From: Burkholderia sp. WP9
Lineage (GTDB): Bacteria > Pseudomonadota > Gammaproteobacteria > Burkholderiales > Burkholderiaceae
Direction: 5' to 3'
Length of the DNA stretch: 64,000 nt
Assembly: GCF_900104795.1 (NCBI RefSeq)
Contig: NZ_FNTG01000004.1
Coordinates: 124,001-188,000, forward strand
The notes under the pieces are model-generated. The model saw only the letters and a program-made list of their open reading frames with translations. It ran no database searches and was not told the DNA's origin. The position numbers and the translations under genes are program-made. This document shows, piece after piece, positions 9,309 through 20,139 of the stretch; positions within the stretch are counted from its first letter, which is position 1, and each line of letters starts with the position of its first letter.

Positions 9309-9443
9309 ATGAAGAAACTCATTCTTGCGCTGGTTACTACTGTCGTAACTGCTGGCGCAACTTTACCGGCCTATGCGTATGACAACCATCACCACTGCCA
9401 CAAGGTGAAGGTCCACCATCATTGGGAAAAGCGCTGCCACTGA
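9309..9443 (+). CDS. 44-residue secreted His/Cys-rich peptide
   Basis: The ATG at 9309 is preceded by an AGGGAAA ribosome site at a suitable distance. Residues 1-22 (MKKLILALVTTVVTAGATLP) form a textbook signal peptide with AYA cleavage. The mature part is about 20 residues, with DNHHHCHKVKVHHHWEKRCH: eight histidines and two cysteines, suggesting metal binding in the periplasm. This function is inference. A strong terminator follows 18 bases after the stop, so the gene is its own transcription unit. Similar tiny exported His-rich proteins are often missed by gene finders. Confidence 0.7.
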   Translation: MKKLILALVTTVVTAGATLPAYAYDNHHHCHKVKVHHHWEKRCH

Positions 9444-9460
9444 CCGCTGCTGCCGAGTGA

Positions 9461-9484
9461 ACCCGCGCTACGCGGGTTTTTTTA
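9461..9484 (+). terminator. Rho-independent terminator
   Basis: CCCGCG and CGCGGG form a short stem around TA, followed by seven T residues. It ends the transcription unit of the small His-rich peptide. Confidence 0.85.
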
Positions 9485-9566
9485 TAACCGCTCGCTTCGC
9501 GCAACCGTGGTGTCTCTGAAAGGCACTATAGTGAAAGCTGATTCGCTTCCGCAAAAAGGGGATGTC

Positions 9567-10016
9567 ATGAACACACGCAGGCGTCGCACCGTAGCGAAGG
9601 GGTTGTTGGTCGCTGGTTTGCTGTCCCTTTCCACGGCCAACGCGCAATTGGGCAACCTTCTCAATCAAGGTGGAAACAGCGGGTCGTCCAGTGGACTGAG
9701 CAGCTTGGGCGGGCTGGGTAACGGACTCTCGTTGCAATCACTGACATCTAGCAGTACCGGTAACGTCGCGGGTGTTCTGGAATTTTGTATCAAAAACAAC
9801 TATCTGGGCGGCGGCGCATCGTCGGTCAAGGATTCCCTGATGAGCAAGCTGCCGGGTGGTTCATCTTCGTCTGACAGCGGCTATACCGATGGTTCAAAGG
9901 GCGTCCTGAATAGCGGCGATGGCAAACAACTTGACCTGAGCGGCGGCGGCCTGAAACAGCAGATGACAAAGCAGGTGTGCGACAAAATTCTTGCTCAAGG
10001 CAAATCGATGTTGTGA
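9567..10016 (+). CDS. DUF2501 family exported protein
   Basis: A 149-residue protein starting at the ATG at 9567 (behind a GGGG-type ribosome site), with a twin-basic N-terminus (MNTRRRRTVAKGLLVAGLL) and a signal peptide ending TANAQ. The mature part is Gly/Ser-rich (residues 25-65) and then has the family core: NVAGVLEFCIKNNYL, VKDSLMSKL, GVLNSGDGKQLDL and the closing KQVCDKILAQGKSML. Two cysteines are conserved. The Escherichia coli member is YjjA; function unknown. A longer start at 9507 is possible but would hide the signal peptide. Confidence 0.85.
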   Translation: MNTRRRRTVAKGLLVAGLLSLSTANAQLGNLLNQGGNSGSSSGLSSLGGLGNGLSLQSLTSSSTGNVAGVLEFCIKNNYLGGGASSVKDSLMSKLPGGSSSSDSGYTDGSKGVLNSGDGKQLDLSGGGLKQQMTKQVCDKILAQGKSML

Positions 10017-10137
10017 GCGGCAGATGAGCAGTCGGGTCATCGGTCGCCAAGCCCTTCCGTATTCCTGATCCACGGGCAGTGGCGAACATTGCCGGGAACG
10101 TTCATAAGAGCCTGCTTGTCTTTTGGAGATGCTATAC

Positions 10138-10568
10138 ATGTACAGACCTTTCCTGTCAGTCGCTATTGGCGCTCTTCTGGTGTCGTCGATGGCCTTCGCT
10201 CAAACGAGCGCACCAGTCGCAGCTTCCGCGACGCCGTCTGCTACCATGAACGCCGTTTGCAAGGACGGACGCCGTATTCCGGTGCAACGCTCAAAGGCGC
10301 GTGTCGGGGTCATGGTGGCATCGATAAGAAAGCAGCTTCCCAGACCAGTGCCGCATCCAGCGTTTCAGCAACACCAACGCCAGCGGCTTCAACCGTGGCT
10401 CCCGCTGCGGGTGGTGGGGCGGGAAAGGTCTGGGTGAACAACAACACCAAGGTCTACCATTGCCCGAACGACAAGTATTACGGCAAGACCAAGAACGGTG
10501 CATACATGTCCGAAGCAGACGCCAAGGCCAAAGGGTTTCACCCGGATCATGGGAAAGCATGTCAGTAG
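10138..10568 (+). pseudogene. Secreted DUF3761-type protein, frameshifted
   Basis: The start (ATG 10138 behind GGAGAT) gives a signal peptide MYRPFLSVAIGALLVSS and then VAASATPSATMNAVCKDG. After this the frame breaks at about 10266-10270. The other frame continues with TPYSGATLKGACRGHGGI and ends with VWVNNNTKVYHCPNDKYYG and AYMSEADAKAKGFHPDHG. Comparison with the intact paralogue at 3889-4329 shows that a single base is missing after CKDG. Either this is a recent pseudogene or a sequencing error. It sits between the DUF2501 gene and mscL on the same strand. Confidence 0.8.
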
Positions 10569-10630
10569 CAACAGCGAAATAGCAATGCGGTAAGCAGCGT
10601 CCAGATGTCCTTAACCGGAGAGAACTGCAC

Positions 10631-11071
10631 ATGAGCATTGTTCAGGAATTCAAGGACTTCGCCCTGAAGGGCAGCGTGATGGATTTGGCAGTCGGTGTGA
10701 TTATCGGCGGCGCGTTTTCGACCATCGTAAATTCACTGGTCAAAGACCTTATCATGCCGGTCGTCGGCGTCGTGACAGGTGGTATTGACTTCTCAAATCT
10801 GTTCGTCAAGCTCGGTCACATACCGCCATCCTTCAAAGGTAATCCCGATTCGTATAAGGACCTACAGACGGCAGGCGTCGCTGTGTTCGGCTACGGCACG
10901 TTCATCACGGTGCTGATTAACTTCATCATTCTCGCGTTCATCATTTTCCTGATGGTCAAGTTCATCAACAACCTGCGCAAGCGTCAGGAACCGCCGCCCG
11001 CCGCGACACCTGAAGACGTTCTGCTGTTGCGTGAAATTCGCGATACGCTAAAGAACCCGTCTCGGCTTTGA
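10631..11071 (+). CDS. mscL: Large-conductance mechanosensitive channel
   Basis: The 146-residue protein has the whole MscL pattern: N-terminal amphipathic helix [20 protein letters not shown], first transmembrane helix with [17 protein letters not shown], a periplasmic loop, second transmembrane helix [18 protein letters not shown] and a charged C-terminal bundle ending with [15 protein letters not shown]. It forms a homopentameric inner-membrane safety valve that opens on osmotic downshock. A GGAGAG ribosome site precedes the ATG. The gene is intact; a chromosomal-type gene on an accessory replicon is probably an extra copy. Confidence 0.97.
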   Translation: MSIVQEFKDFALKGSVMDLAVGVIIGGAFSTIVNSLVKDLIMPVVGVVTGGIDFSNLFVKLGHIPPSFKGNPDSYKDLQTAGVAVFGYGTFITVLINFIILAFIIFLMVKFINNLRKRQEPPPAATPEDVLLLREIRDTLKNPSRL

Positions 11072-11145
11072 AGTCGCGCCGTTGGTGAAAAGGGATTCAA
11101 GCAGATCGGCGGCTAGTGCGCGGACCGGCCACCGATCTGCGGCAT

Positions 11146-11335
11146 CATTCCGATGGGTTCAGCGGAGTTTTGTCGCCAAGTCGGCGGCGGATAGATGGTA
11201 GGACCATTTCAGAATCGCCAAGTGGCGATGCCCTGATACTGCAACCTGTTCGATGAAATCTGGCAGTTTTCCCCGCCAGACGTGTTATCGCAGTGTGACG
11301 CAGGTCGTGCGAACGGGAAGCATGCAAGACGGTGT
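11146..11335 (-). pseudogene. Phage-type integrase C-terminal relic
   Basis: The minus strand reads HDLRHTAITRLAGK, then after one extra A the frame continues LPDFIEQVAVSGHRHLAILK and WSYHLSAADLATKLR before a stop. This aligns with the last 55 residues of the intact integrase at 12836-13852 ([30 protein letters not shown]). Only the C-terminal catalytic part (His-x-x-Arg, GHR and Tyr) is left. Confidence 0.8.
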
Positions 11336-11366
11336 CCGCCTGCCAACGCTTCCCGCCAGCTTCCGC

Positions 11367-13852
<2,486 letters not shown>

Positions 13853-13958
13853 GATCGATTTTTCGTATGCCAGCAGTCAGATTTGTAGCGATTTCGTCAG
13901 GCGATGATTTTGTCGAGAATCGAGCGCAGCGTCGAACTAGTCCGAGCTTTGAGCGCCG

Positions 13959-13996
13959 GCGCGCATAATCCTTTGATTTATCACGGTTATGCGCGC
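13959..13996. repeat. 10-bp inverted repeat between integrase and IS1634-type element
   Basis: GCGCGCATAA and TTATGCGCGC flank an 18-base AT-rich centre. The position, upstream of the integrase gene and next to the IS end, would fit an integrase-binding site or an IS terminus; neither can be decided from the sequence. Confidence 0.4.
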
Positions 13997-14009
13997 GCGA
14001 GGGGGACGG

Positions 14010-15755
14010 CTACTGGGTACAACCAAGGCTGACGTTCAGAAGGCGAAAGGCCTTTTCCTGAACCGGTGTGGGCCGCGTGGACATGACGATTTTGGCGTCC
14101 GGATTCAGCGGCGTGTGGCAGATGTTGTAGGTGAGCGTCGCCAGGTCATCGAGCAGCGTACGGAAGCTATGAACCGGCAAGCCGTCCTCGCCAAGTTTGG
14201 TCGCGTCCTTGGCTTTGGCCTGGTCCGAACGTCGCGCCTTGGCCACCGGCGAAGGCCGGGCCGCACGCGCCTGCTCGACGTATTCATCGTCAAACAGCAT
14301 CGGCTTTAACTTCTCGCGCATGTGCCACTCGACGTAGTAAGCGAGCATGCACAGAAAGACGTGCGCACGCACGCGCCCGGCATTCCAATGGAACACCGGG
14401 CGCACCTGCAGATCGACTGTCTTCAGCGAACGGAACGCCCGCTCCACCACCGCCAGACCCTTGTAGGCCGTTACGGCCGCCTCGGCTGACAGAGCCGCTG
14501 CCGGCAGACTCGTACGCACCACATACAGACCATCAAGTGCGGCCTCCTGCTGGATCTGTACCGTCTTGCGCTCCCAGCTAAAGCTCGAGTCGGTGATGCT
14601 CAGCTCGAAGTGCTTGGCCATCCTGTAGTGATCGATGACCCGGCCCACGCGCAAGGCAATCGCCTCGGTACCCTTGAGGCGGTTGCGGGCGCGCGTGGTC
14701 GCTTCGGCGATCTTCATCAGCTCTGCTTCGGTGGCCTGCAGCAAGGCCTCGCGCTTGCGGGTGCGCTCTTCGGCCAGCAGCGGATTGCGACACACGATAA
14801 GCCGCTCGCCGGGGAACGCCTCACTGGTGACTTCGAGCAGGTTGCGCTCATCGAACAGCGACGGCTGGAAGGGTCCCTTCTCCTGGGCGAGCGCGGCCAT
14901 CTGTGGCGCGCGCAGGCTGCTCACCCAGTCCAGTCCGGCCGGGCGCAATACCGTGTCGATGCGCGCCTGCGTGAGCATGCCCCGGTCGCCCACCCAGGCA
15001 AGCTTCTCGATGCCATAGCGGTGCTTGAGCTTGTCCACCTGCGAGGCCACGGTAGCCGGATCGGCGGTGTTACCGGCGAAGACTTCGACGGCCACTGGGC
15101 AGCCCTCAGGAGTGCAAACCAGACCGAACACAATTTGCGGATCGTCGCGCTTGCCATCGCGGCTGTAGCCGTGAGCGGCGAGCTCGCAGCAGCGGCCGGT
15201 CACCCACGTGGAGGTGAGGTCATAGAGCACCAGCGTACTGCCACCCAGATGCTGCCGGGCAAGGCGCTTCTCGATGCCTTCCTGAGCCTCTCCCAGCCAG
15301 TCAAGCGCGGCATAGACCTGCTCGAGTTCGACCTCACCCAGCTTGAGCAGCCGTGACAGCGAGTGGGTCGCGGTCTCGTCGCGCAACATGCGATGGGTGG
15401 CGAGCTTGGAAGCAGGCGAGACCACCCGCGCCACCAGCAGCGCAATCACTACCGAACGTAGCGCGGCAGGCGCCGACGCAAGCCACTGCTCGGCGCCGCA
15501 GGCGCGCGCGGCGCCGAGCACCGCCGCCACGTGTCCGTGTGGCAGGCTGCGCTCGATCACGAAGGCCTCATCGGCGGACGACACCGCGACGCCGCCGCGC
15601 AGCAGGACCTTCAGTCCTTCGATGACCTCGGCGGGCAGCGAGGAGAGATTGGCGAGGGTGCGTTTTCTGACCGTGTTGCCGTCGCGATAGGACTCACGCA
15701 GCAGGATCGCGGGGGGCGAGTTACGGTTGGGGACGTGTTCGATATACATGAACAC
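14010..15755 (-). CDS. IS1634-family DDE transposase
   Basis: A 581-residue protein with features of the IS1634 branch of the IS4 superfamily: MYIEHVPNRNSPPAILLRES at the start, the first acidic residue in LVLYDLTSTWVTG, the second in KLAWVGDRGMLTQARI, and a long insertion before the C-terminal KGLAVVERAFRSLKTVDLQV segment, which supplies the final Glu. The gene is full length and may be active. I could not fix the inverted repeats of the element with certainty. A fragment of another IS4-superfamily transposase lies at 33665-33970. Confidence 0.9.
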   Translation of the reverse strand: MFMYIEHVPNRNSPPAILLRESYRDGNTVRKRTLANLSSLPAEVIEGLKVLLRGGVAVSSADEAFVIERSLPHGHVAAVLGAARACGAEQWLASAPAALRSVVIALLVARVVSPASKLATHRMLRDETATHSLSRLLKLGEVELEQVYAALDWLGEAQEGIEKRLARQHLGGSTLVLYDLTSTWVTGRCCELAAHGYSRDGKRDDPQIVFGLVCTPEGCPVAVEVFAGNTADPATVASQVDKLKHRYGIEKLAWVGDRGMLTQARIDTVLRPAGLDWVSSLRAPQMAALAQEKGPFQPSLFDERNLLEVTSEAFPGERLIVCRNPLLAEERTRKREALLQATEAELMKIAEATTRARNRLKGTEAIALRVGRVIDHYRMAKHFELSITDSSFSWERKTVQIQQEAALDGLYVVRTSLPAAALSAEAAVTAYKGLAVVERAFRSLKTVDLQVRPVFHWNAGRVRAHVFLCMLAYYVEWHMREKLKPMLFDDEYVEQARAARPSPVAKARRSDQAKAKDATKLGEDGLPVHSFRTLLDDLATLTYNICHTPLNPDAKIVMSTRPTPVQEKAFRLLNVSLGCTQ

Positions 15756-16093
15756 TTATTAAAGCATAATTTCGCAGAGAAGCAATACATTAATACTATT
15801 TTACATGGCTACATGATAGTCCCAAAAGATAGCCGAAACCCAGCGCTGATGGGGATTCCGGCTATTTGAAAAGTTAAAGCTCGGGCTAGCGCGGCGGCGA
15901 AGGTAGGTCCGCAACGCCGATGGCGACTGACAGATGACCGATACGTAATCCAGTTCAATTATTTGTTGAATTTTTTCACTCGGCCGAGGGTTTCAATGCC
16001 AACAATTATGACCCAGCGTCATGGAAATCACGCAACGAACAGTAACCGCACGATTCCTATCGTCGCGCGCACAGTCTTCGTGTCGCTGCTTTG
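15756..16093. other. Intergenic region with hairpin upstream of IS1634-type transposase
   Basis: No gene. The hairpin at 15829-15865 (ATAGCCG-AAACCC / GGGATTCCGGCTAT) ends in T residues on the minus strand and could block transcription entering the transposase gene from outside. The rest is unremarkable. Confidence 0.45.
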
Positions 16094-17326
16094 CTAGATG
16101 AGCAGATCGTAGGCGCCGTGACGGTAGACGCGACCACCGCGCATGACGAAATCGACCTTGGTCGTGACAGCGATGTCGGCAATCGGGTCGCCCTCCATTG
16201 CAACAATATCGGCTTTTCGTCCAACCTCCAATACGCCGATATCAGTCTGTTGTAGCAACTCTGCGGCAACACTGGTGGCAGCCTTGAGTGCACGCGCAGT
16301 CGAGAGCCCGGCTTCAACCATCGCCTGGAATTCGAAGATACCCCGCGAAAATGGGAACATTCCACAATCCGTGCCGAATGCTATCTTGGCGCTGCTCGCC
16401 GTCATCCTGCGCTGGGCTCTTTCAATTTCATCAAGATCACGCTCGAATTTCCAGACGGCCTGTTTTGGCAAGGTTCCCGCTCTCAGCATCGCTTTGTCTT
16501 CCCGCGTCATTTCCATTGTTGGAACGAGAAACGCACCGGACTTTTCGGCCATGGCAATGCCTTCGTCGTCGATCAGGTAGCAATGCTCTAGGCTGCGCGC
16601 ACCCGCCCGAAGCGCCTGCCTGCAACCTTCGGCAGCACCGGTGTGAACCGCAACCGGTACGCCGAGCTGGTGTGCTGTCTCGGCAACGATCTGCATTTCC
16701 TCGTCAAACCAGGTGACCCGGGCGGGGTCGTCCCCGAAACTCATGTAGCCACCCGTGTTCATTGTCTTGATCCAGTCAGCGCCACGGGCGTGCTCCGAGC
16801 GGACCAGCTCGCGAATCTTCCCCGGAGAGTCGGCGGTTTTCGACAGCCCTCTGTGACAACGGCACGGAAACGCACCCTGCATGTCTCCATGTCCGCCGGA
16901 CGCGCTGATCATGTGAGGCGCGATAATCAGACGAGGGCCAGGCAGGATGCCCGCGTCGATCGCGTTGCGCAAGTCGATGCCGGGCCACGCTTCGTCGAAA
17001 GTTCCCATATCCCGCATGGTCGTGAACCCGAAGCGCATGTACTGTCGAGCCAGATGCAGTCCAGAGAGCGCTTTTGACGCGCTCGACTCGAGTATCTGCA
17101 GCCTCAGGTTCATACCGTCGAGGAACAGATGCACATGGGTGTCGATGAAGCCTGGCGTAACCGTTCGATCTGACAGATCGATAACCTGTGCATTGGCCGA
17201 CCGGCCAACCGATTCATTGACTGCTGCGATTGTGTCGTCTTCGATGAGGATTTCAGTGGGACCGCGGAGTGAATCCCCGGCGCCATCAAAGAAATTGCCA
17301 CAAACAAGTACCGTGTGATTTGCCAT
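16094..17326 (-). CDS. Metal-dependent amidohydrolase (imidazolonepropionase/prolidase-like)
   Basis: A 410-residue amidohydrolase-superfamily enzyme. It has the beta-sandwich start (VLVCGNFFDGAGDSLRGPTE), the metal motif GFIDTHVHLF (His64, His66), a candidate carboxylated lysine in ADWIKTMNTGGYM, further His ligands in VPVAVHTGAA and SLEHCYLIDDEG, and the catalytic Asp in FGTDCGMFPF. The C-terminal LEVGRKADIVAMEGDPIADI returns to the sandwich. Relatives hydrolyse dipeptides, cyclic imides or aryl amides; the substrate here is unknown. A relic of an MFS permease lies upstream on the opposite strand. The gene is monocistronic and has no signal peptide. Confidence 0.88.
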   Translation of the reverse strand: MANHTVLVCGNFFDGAGDSLRGPTEILIEDDTIAAVNESVGRSANAQVIDLSDRTVTPGFIDTHVHLFLDGMNLRLQILESSASKALSGLHLARQYMRFGFTTMRDMGTFDEAWPGIDLRNAIDAGILPGPRLIIAPHMISASGGHGDMQGAFPCRCHRGLSKTADSPGKIRELVRSEHARGADWIKTMNTGGYMSFGDDPARVTWFDEEMQIVAETAHQLGVPVAVHTGAAEGCRQALRAGARSLEHCYLIDDEGIAMAEKSGAFLVPTMEMTREDKAMLRAGTLPKQAVWKFERDLDEIERAQRRMTASSAKIAFGTDCGMFPFSRGIFEFQAMVEAGLSTARALKAATSVAAELLQQTDIGVLEVGRKADIVAMEGDPIADIAVTTKVDFVMRGGRVYRHGAYDLLI

Positions 17327-17490
17327 ACAGGTTGACCTCCAATTTCACAGGCGTGACAGCATCGTTATAGTAAAGCAATGTTCGAGTACTACGCAGTAGT
17401 CGAGAGCAGCTGGAATAAGCTTGATGAAGCACGAAAGAAACAGGCCCGGAGCATTCCGTTGAGTGCGCTGGACCTTACTGAATTTGAATG

Positions 17491-17856
17491 AGTCAGTGGG
17501 CAGCGCTGGCGGCGAGCTACTATCCCACCGAGATGCGCGCGACAAGTACCAGCTGGATGAAAGGCGTGAATCCCCTTGGCGCCATCTCGGGCGCATCCAT
17601 CGGTGCGGCCTCATGAGCTTCAATGGGAGTTGGTGGATTCTTTCTCGCGCTTACTGTACGGTTTGCGATCGCCATTGCTGCGGCGTACGTAAAGGGCGGC
17701 GAAACGCTTGCGCTGAGCCGCGCATCAGATGCGTATAGGCGCGATGACGACCGTATGCGGGTACGCACTCTCAATAGACGAACGCAGGTCCGAGGGTGCC
17801 GCTTACCGTCGAGCGCGTGGGATGCGTATTCGATGCGCTCACCGACGGCCGAATAG
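17491..17856 (+). pseudogene. MFS transporter C-terminal relic
   Basis: In frame the sequence reads SQWALAASYYPTEMRATSTS then WMKGVNPLGAISGASIGA, which is the YPTxxRAT-type loop and GRxGAxxGP-like helix of AAHS-type permeases. A TGA follows, and the same frame resumes with SMGVGGFFLALTVRFAIAIA, the last transmembrane helix. The first 11 helices are missing, so this is a fragment with an internal stop. It lies divergently next to the amidohydrolase gene and may once have been its transporter. Confidence 0.65.
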
Positions 17857-17911
17857 CCTCGCAAGCGGCCGTTGACCGTGATCCGCAACGTATGTCCGTG
17901 AAGGGTCGAGG

Positions 17912-19819
17912 ATTGCGGTAGGGATGCCCATTACTGAGCACCCCCCGCACAGATCCCGGCGTGCCCAATTCGGGCACCGGGCTCCTACCTCGGGTGTTTG
18001 ACGGCGAAGCGCCGATCAGGCCACGGATGAAGGATTCGAGGGGGCGGAAGCCAGGCATTGGCGATTCGTCTCATTCGCTCCCACGTCATGGCGTCCTTCT
18101 GACTGCGCCGCCGGAGCGTGCGCCGCCATAGATCGGTGACGTGATGTCGGAATGCGACGAGTGCCCGCGAGTTGGTAGGCACCGCGTGATACGCGAAGTA
18201 TCCGCGAACCACCTGCCTGAGCCATTGCCCTTGCACTGGAATCGGTTCGTGCATGCGCTTCCGGAGCGCCTCCTTGATCTGCCTGAGTCTCGCCCGCATG
18301 CGATCCCCTCGGGTCTTCCGCTGTAACTGGAAAGCCCCGCGACGAGATCTGCCCCAGATAAAGATGAAACCCAGAAAGGTGAAGGTCTCCGGTCGGCCAA
18401 GACCCCGTCTCTGGCGGTTGACCGCTGCATAGCGGCCGGACTCCAGCAGTCTCGTCTTGTCCGGATGTAGCTCAAGCGAGAACTCTTCCAGCCTCGATCG
18501 CATCGCGTCCCAGAAGCGCCGCGCGTCAGCTTCGTGCTCGAAGCCGACAACGATGTCATCCGCATACCGCAGGATGATCACGTTGCCCGTTGCTTCCCGC
18601 CGTCGCCACCGGTTGGCCCAGAGATCGAAGACATAGTGCAGGTACACGTTCGCGAACAGCGGTGAAGCCACTGATCCCTGTGGTGTACCGGTCTCACTGA
18701 CGCTCAGCTCTCCGTCTTCCAGAACACCCGCCTTGAGCCACTTGCGCACAAGGCGGATGATGCGCTGGTCGCCGATCCGGTGCTCAATGAAACGGACTAG
18801 CCAACTCTGGCTAACCGAGTCGAAGAAGCTCCGAAGGTCCGCGTCCAGAATCCAGTTCACCGGGGTGTGGGTGATGGCCGTCGCTAACGCATCCAGCGCA
18901 TCATGTTGACTACGCCCGGGCCGAAACCCGTACGAGAAACCAAGAAAGTCTTCCTCGTATATCGCGTTCAGCACTTCCACCACCGCACGCTGGACGATCT
19001 TGTCTTCCAGCGCGGCAATCCCCAGCGGGCGCTGTTTGCCGTCCGGCTTCGGTATGTACTGTCGCCGAACAGGCAGTGCCCGGTACGCTCCGCTCTGTAC
19101 CTGCGAGAACAGGCGCTGGAGATTCTCTTCCAGTCCTGCCTCGTAGTACCGCCACGTCAGGCCATCCACTCCGGGAGCCGCACTGCGTTTGAGCGCAAAG
19201 AATGCCATCCGAAGTCGGTCGACTGTGACGTGGTGTAGAAGCGCGGTGAACCGCTCCTTCTTCCGCTGTCTTGCAGCCTGCCGTACACGTTCCAGCCGCT
19301 GTGGCACGCTTGCCCGGTTCTGCGCCCGGTGCGTGTGTGGCTGACCCGTGTTCCCCTTGGTCCCCGCCCTTGGCTCCACCCACTCCGCAGCTGGTTCCCC
19401 AGCCTTGTTCGCAGGCTTCATCGCTACTACGGCGGAGTCTGACTTCTCCCGTCCGTTCATCATCGGCTACGGCTCCTCGCCTTCCCGATGCGGACCTGTC
19501 CATCCTGCGACAGGCCAGACTGGAGATCTCCCGGTTCCCTAACAAGGAGCGTGCGCACATGCCAGGTTCTACGACCACGCCGGGTCATCCGGGCGCTCGC
19601 GATTGCGCGCTCAGACGTTTTGCCTTCCGCTACACAGACAGCGTCGGCACCCGGAATCAGTTTTCTATCGTGGCTCAATGGCTGGCCTGCACGTACCCCT
19701 GCCGACGCTTCGCCGACATCCTCGCGGATGCCTGCGCACGGCTCGGGGCCGATGTGGTTCGCTATTCCTTCATCGCAGTGGACTTGCACCACTTACTCCT
19801 TGCCGGTCTCCCGGCGCAC
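17912..19819 (-). mobile_element. Group II intron (ORF-containing, about 1.9 kb)
   Basis: On the minus strand the RNA would begin with the canonical GTGCG at 19819 and end near 17912. Domain V is a 34-nt hairpin at 17951-17984 that starts with the catalytic GAGC and closes with GGGATCT, having GGTGCCC/GGGCAC arms, a GAAT loop and a CG bulge. Domain VI (17912-17950) pairs TGCGG with CCGCA and keeps an unpaired A near the 3' side. The reverse transcriptase lies in domain IV. The 5' exon ends in TTTTCACACAG, at one arm of an inverted repeat. The 3' boundary is good to a few bases only. Confidence 0.85.
17985..19463 (-). CDS. ltrA: Group II intron reverse transcriptase/maturase
   Basis: A 492-residue intron-encoded protein. 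The RT domain shows APGVDGLTWRYYE, YIPKPDGKQRPLGIAALEDK, FLGFSYGFRPGRSQHDALDA, GTPQGSVASPLFANVYLHYV and the catalytic ILRYADDIVVGF (YADD near residue 300). A maturase X domain follows (WLRQVVRGYFAYHAVPTN). The protein ends at PDRRFAVKHPR without an HNH endonuclease domain, so mobility would depend on DNA nicks or replication forks. It splices its host RNA and reverse transcribes the intron into new sites. A GAGGAG ribosome site lies upstream of the ATG at 19463. Confidence 0.95.
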   Translation of the reverse strand: MMNGREKSDSAVVAMKPANKAGEPAAEWVEPRAGTKGNTGQPHTHRAQNRASVPQRLERVRQAARQRKKERFTALLHHVTVDRLRMAFFALKRSAAPGVDGLTWRYYEAGLEENLQRLFSQVQSGAYRALPVRRQYIPKPDGKQRPLGIAALEDKIVQRAVVEVLNAIYEEDFLGFSYGFRPGRSQHDALDALATAITHTPVNWILDADLRSFFDSVSQSWLVRFIEHRIGDQRIIRLVRKWLKAGVLEDGELSVSETGTPQGSVASPLFANVYLHYVFDLWANRWRRREATGNVIILRYADDIVVGFEHEADARRFWDAMRSRLEEFSLELHPDKTRLLESGRYAAVNRQRRGLGRPETFTFLGFIFIWGRSRRGAFQLQRKTRGDRMRARLRQIKEALRKRMHEPIPVQGQWLRQVVRGYFAYHAVPTNSRALVAFRHHVTDLWRRTLRRRSQKDAMTWERMRRIANAWLPPPRILHPWPDRRFAVKHPR

Positions 19820-19820
19820 C

Positions 19821-19950
19821 TGTGTGAAAACACGTGTTGAATGCGGTCTTCTAGAAAATCGACCCATCAGATCGCGCTGTATTGGCTTGGTGGCAACTCG
19901 GGAAGGGTAAAGCGACACCCGAAAACCGAGTACTTTTGCGTTTTCACACA
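19821..19950. repeat. Inverted repeat pair flanking a 104-bp segment
   Basis: TGTGTGAAAACACG (19821-19834) and GCGTTTTCACACA (about 19938-19950) are near-perfect inverted copies around a non-coding segment. The group II intron starts one base outside the left arm. This could be a small transposon-derived element or the end of an IS. Confidence 0.5.
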
Positions 19951-20139
19951 ACCTCGGTCGATTTGGGACGATCATAAATGTCGATACCGTGCTTTGTTTT
20001 TCAGGTTCCTGAAGCTACCGCGTAGATGTCGGTTCGTCACGGTGAGATACGGGGCACGGGGTCTATAGGTGGCGACCCACCGATGCCGCACAAAACATCG
20101 GCGTTGAGCGTCTTACTTGTGCGGAGCACGCCTATGCGG
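19951..20139. other. Intergenic region, no feature recognised
   Basis: The stretch between the inverted repeat and the helicase gene end shows no gene or clear terminator. Confidence 0.4.

Noticed and set aside
14610..15356. A 248-codon open frame on the plus strand
   Set aside because: Shadow of the IS1634-type transposase.
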